Shown here: positions 4,343-6,057 of the stretch, one piece after another | Numbering within the stretch: the first letter of the stretch is position 1 | Layout of the letters: each line of letters opens with the position of its first letter | Source: an uncultured Collinsella sp. | Lineage (GTDB): Bacteria > Actinomycetota > Coriobacteriia > Coriobacteriales > Coriobacteriaceae | Assembly (NCBI GenBank): GCA_900551185.1 | Contig: URVF01000097.1 | Coordinates: forward strand, 1 to 6,057 | Length of the DNA: 6,057 nucleotides | Reading direction: 5' to 3' | Made by a program: the position numbers and the translations under genes | The notes under the pieces: generated by a model | Seen by the model: only the letters and a program-made list of their open reading frames with translations | What the model was told of the DNA's origin: nothing | The model's database searches: none

Positions 4343-6019
4343 GCGACGAAGCAGCGCCGAGACCTCGGGCATCTTAAGGACGACGGCAAGGCCAAAGGTA
4401 ACAGCAAGCGAGACGACACCCGCAACGCAAACGTAGCCAAGAGTAATCAGAATCGAGCCGCCAAGTGCCCCGAAAAAGTGCTCAAGCGCCCACATGACGC
4501 CGGCGCCTGCGGCAGCCCCTAGGCCGCCGAGCAAAAGGCCAAAGAAACCGCCATGCAGGATAAATTTGACCTGAAGGCCACGCAGACGACGACGCAGCCA
4601 CCATAGCGAACATCCGACCAAGATCACGTAGTCGACGACATACGAAAGCGCGATTGCCGGCATACCGAAGCCCAGCACAACGCCAAACAGCAGAACCGAG
4701 CCGGCCTGGCCGATGGCGGAATACAGGCAATAGCGGCTATAGGGCTTCATGTCGAGCAAGGCAGAGAAGCTCTTCTGCATCAACACGACCACGCCGTAGA
4801 GCGGCAGCGAGAACGCCAGGTAGACAAGGAACTCGGACACCAGCGCCACGCCGGACTCATCAAACTTGCCGGCACAGTAAATCATGTTGAGCGGACGCGA
4901 GAAGACAATCAGGTACAGCGCGAACGGAATCAGGAAGAACAGCATCTGGGCGACGCCACGCGAAATGCCCGTGCGAACGCTGTCGTAATCCTTCTCCTGT
5001 GCGTCGTGAGAGAGCTCGGTATAGAGCGCCGTCGAAAGCGAGGCGGCAATCAGCGCGTAGGGCAGCGTGTACCACAGGCGCGCATAGGCGATGACGGAAG
5101 GACCAGTCTCGGGCTGGACCACCAGCGCGGCAGCGTTGGTGATAGAAGTCGAGACAAACATGCACACCGTGGCGAGCAGCGTCGGGATACCGAGCGCAAT
5201 CGTCTGGCGCAGCGCGGGGTCCTTAAAGTCGATATGGATATGGGGGTGCACGCCGTGCTTGCCAAGCGCGGGGATCTGACATGCCATCTGAACAAAGACA
5301 CCGAGGGTCGTACCGGCCGCAATCAAGATGATGCCGGCACGTTCGCCAAACTGTGCGGACACGGGCGCAAAACCCATAAAGCTCGCAATGACGATCACAT
5401 TGTTGAGGACCGGGGCAAACGTCGACCAGAAGTAGTCGCGGTGTGCGTTGAGAACGCCCGAGAACACCGAGCCCAAACCATAAAAGAGAATCTGGATGGC
5501 AAAGAAACGGAACATGAACGCAGCGGTATCCATGCTGCCGCCGTCACCCGAAAGGAACGATTGCGTCCAGATAAAGCCCGGGGCGAACACGGTCCCCAGC
5601 AACGAAATGCCACCCAGCACTAAAAGCAGAATGCCGAGCAGGTTGCCCACGTACTCGTTCGAGGCCTCGCGACCCTGCTCACGCCTCACGCCCATGTACA
5701 CGGGCAAAAACGCCGTCACGAGCATGCCGCCCATCACGAGTTCGTAGAGCATATTGGGCAGGTTGTTGGCGACCTGATAGGAGGACGAGAGTAGCGACAT
5801 GCCGATAGCGGCCGCCATTGCCCACGTTCGGATAAAACCGGTAACGCGAGACACGATGGTCAGGATGGTCATAAGCCCGGCGGAACGACCAACCGTGGAG
5901 TAGTCCGACGAGCCCATGTCGTCAGTGTCATCTCGCGACGAAGAAGCTTCGGATGAGGGCGTCTGAGGCGCAGATTCTTTTGCAAAATGAGCTCCGCACT
6001 TCAATTCTTCCTGCGGCAT
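4337..6019 (-). CDS. murJ: Lipid II flippase MurJ (MviN family)
   Basis: Polytopic membrane protein of the MOP exporter superfamily that moves lipid II across the cytoplasmic membrane for peptidoglycan synthesis. The frame gives 560 residues. The first 44 are polar and Ser/Asp-rich; then VGRSAGLMTILTIVSRVTGF begins the first membrane helix. SRVTGFIR holds Arg58 and Arg64, aligned with the essential Arg18 and Arg24 of E. coli MurJ. PNMLYELVMGGMLVTAFLPV (88-107) is the second family signature; E. coli has an arginine pair (LLRRIF) where this protein has LYELV. About a dozen further hydrophobic segments follow, consistent with 14 helices, and it ends in basic LLRRK. ATG at 6019 is the first visible start, but only five genomic bases precede it. 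The apparent AGGAG before it is half adapter, so the true start could be upstream; Met35 (5917) is an alternative without a good ribosome site. The stop lies in the uvrC ribosome site. Confidence 0.93.
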   Translation of the reverse strand: MPQEELKCGAHFAKESAPQTPSSEASSSRDDTDDMGSSDYSTVGRSAGLMTILTIVSRVTGFIRTWAMAAAIGMSLLSSSYQVANNLPNMLYELVMGGMLVTAFLPVYMGVRREQGREASNEYVGNLLGILLLVLGGISLLGTVFAPGFIWTQSFLSGDGGSMDTAAFMFRFFAIQILFYGLGSVFSGVLNAHRDYFWSTFAPVLNNVIVIASFMGFAPVSAQFGERAGIILIAAGTTLGVFVQMACQIPALGKHGVHPHIHIDFKDPALRQTIALGIPTLLATVCMFVSTSITNAAALVVQPETGPSVIAYARLWYTLPYALIAASLSTALYTELSHDAQEKDYDSVRTGISRGVAQMLFFLIPFALYLIVFSRPLNMIYCAGKFDESGVALVSEFLVYLAFSLPLYGVVVLMQKSFSALLDMKPYSRYCLYSAIGQAGSVLLFGVVLGFGMPAIALSYVVDYVILVGCSLWWLRRRLRGLQVKFILHGGFFGLLLGGLGAAAGAGVMWALEHFFGALGGSILITLGYVCVAGVVSLAVTFGLAVVLKMPEVSALLRRK

Positions 6020-6024
6020 CGCTC

Positions 6025-6057
6025 CTGTCTCTTATACACATCTGACGCTGCCGACGA
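6025..6057 (-). other. Nextera Read 1-side sequencing adapter (artefact)
   Basis: Synthetic sequence. CTGTCTCTTATACACATCT (6025-6043) is the reverse complement of the 19-base Tn5 mosaic end, and GACGCTGCCGACGA (6044-6057) completes the reverse complement of the Nextera Read 1 adapter. The last genomic base is 6024, five bases upstream of the murJ start. Confidence 0.98.

Noticed and set aside
2801..4522. 573-codon open frame on the plus strand
   Set aside because: Antisense to uvrC and the end of murJ, both of which have clear family motifs; the frame has no recognisable domain and is a codon-bias shadow.
51..6024. tRNA, rRNA, CRISPR array or defence island
   Set aside because: I saw no cloverleaf, rRNA-like sequence, spaced repeats or defence gene motifs; the window is filled by four ordinary genes and two spacers.
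32..6043. Two inverted 19-base Tn5 mosaic ends enclosing 6 kb, resembling a composite transposon
   Set aside because: Each mosaic end is joined exactly to Illumina Nextera primer sequence, there is no transposase gene and no target duplication; these are library adapters.

Overview
This 6,057-base window reads as one assembled sequence bounded at both ends by Illumina Nextera adapters. Bases 1-50 are the i7-side adapter, including an 8-base index. Bases 6025-6057 are the reverse complement of the Read 1 adapter. Only 51-6024 (5,974 bases) is biological. The two inverted 19-base mosaic ends are library artefacts, not a transposon.

The biological part comes from a fairly GC-rich bacterium. All four genes lie on the minus strand, two appear to start with GTG, and third codon positions favour G/C so strongly that long empty antisense frames appear. 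The UvrC and MurJ sequence style, and a twin-arginine lipoprotein as peptide-binding protein, suggest an actinobacterium of the Coriobacteriia (Collinsella-like). That is an inference from family resemblance, not a proven assignment.

Reading the minus strand from right to left, murJ (lipid II flippase, 6019-4337) comes first and its beginning lies almost at the adapter. uvrC (excision nuclease subunit) follows with essentially no gap; the murJ stop codon sits inside the likely uvrC ribosome-binding site. After uvrC comes a gene-free stretch of about 360 bases (2027-2389). It holds no convincing intrinsic terminator for uvrC, but it is rich in inverted repeats and candidate promoter elements that probably serve the next unit. 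That unit encodes a Tat-type lipoprotein peptide-binding protein (2026-413). A 157-base spacer with three consecutive hairpins follows, then the first 68 codons of a DppB/OppB-type permease (255-51), cut by the adapter. These last two genes are the beginning of a peptide ABC importer operon whose second permease and ATPases would lie beyond the left edge.

Functionally this is ordinary housekeeping (cell-wall precursor export, nucleotide excision repair) next to peptide uptake. The points most worth checking are an altered cysteine pattern with an insertion in the UvrC region that binds an iron-sulfur cluster in E. coli, the dense symmetrical sequence in the importer promoter region, and the hairpin-rich spacer between binding protein and permease. 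I found no evidence for a new defence, mobile or biosynthetic system.
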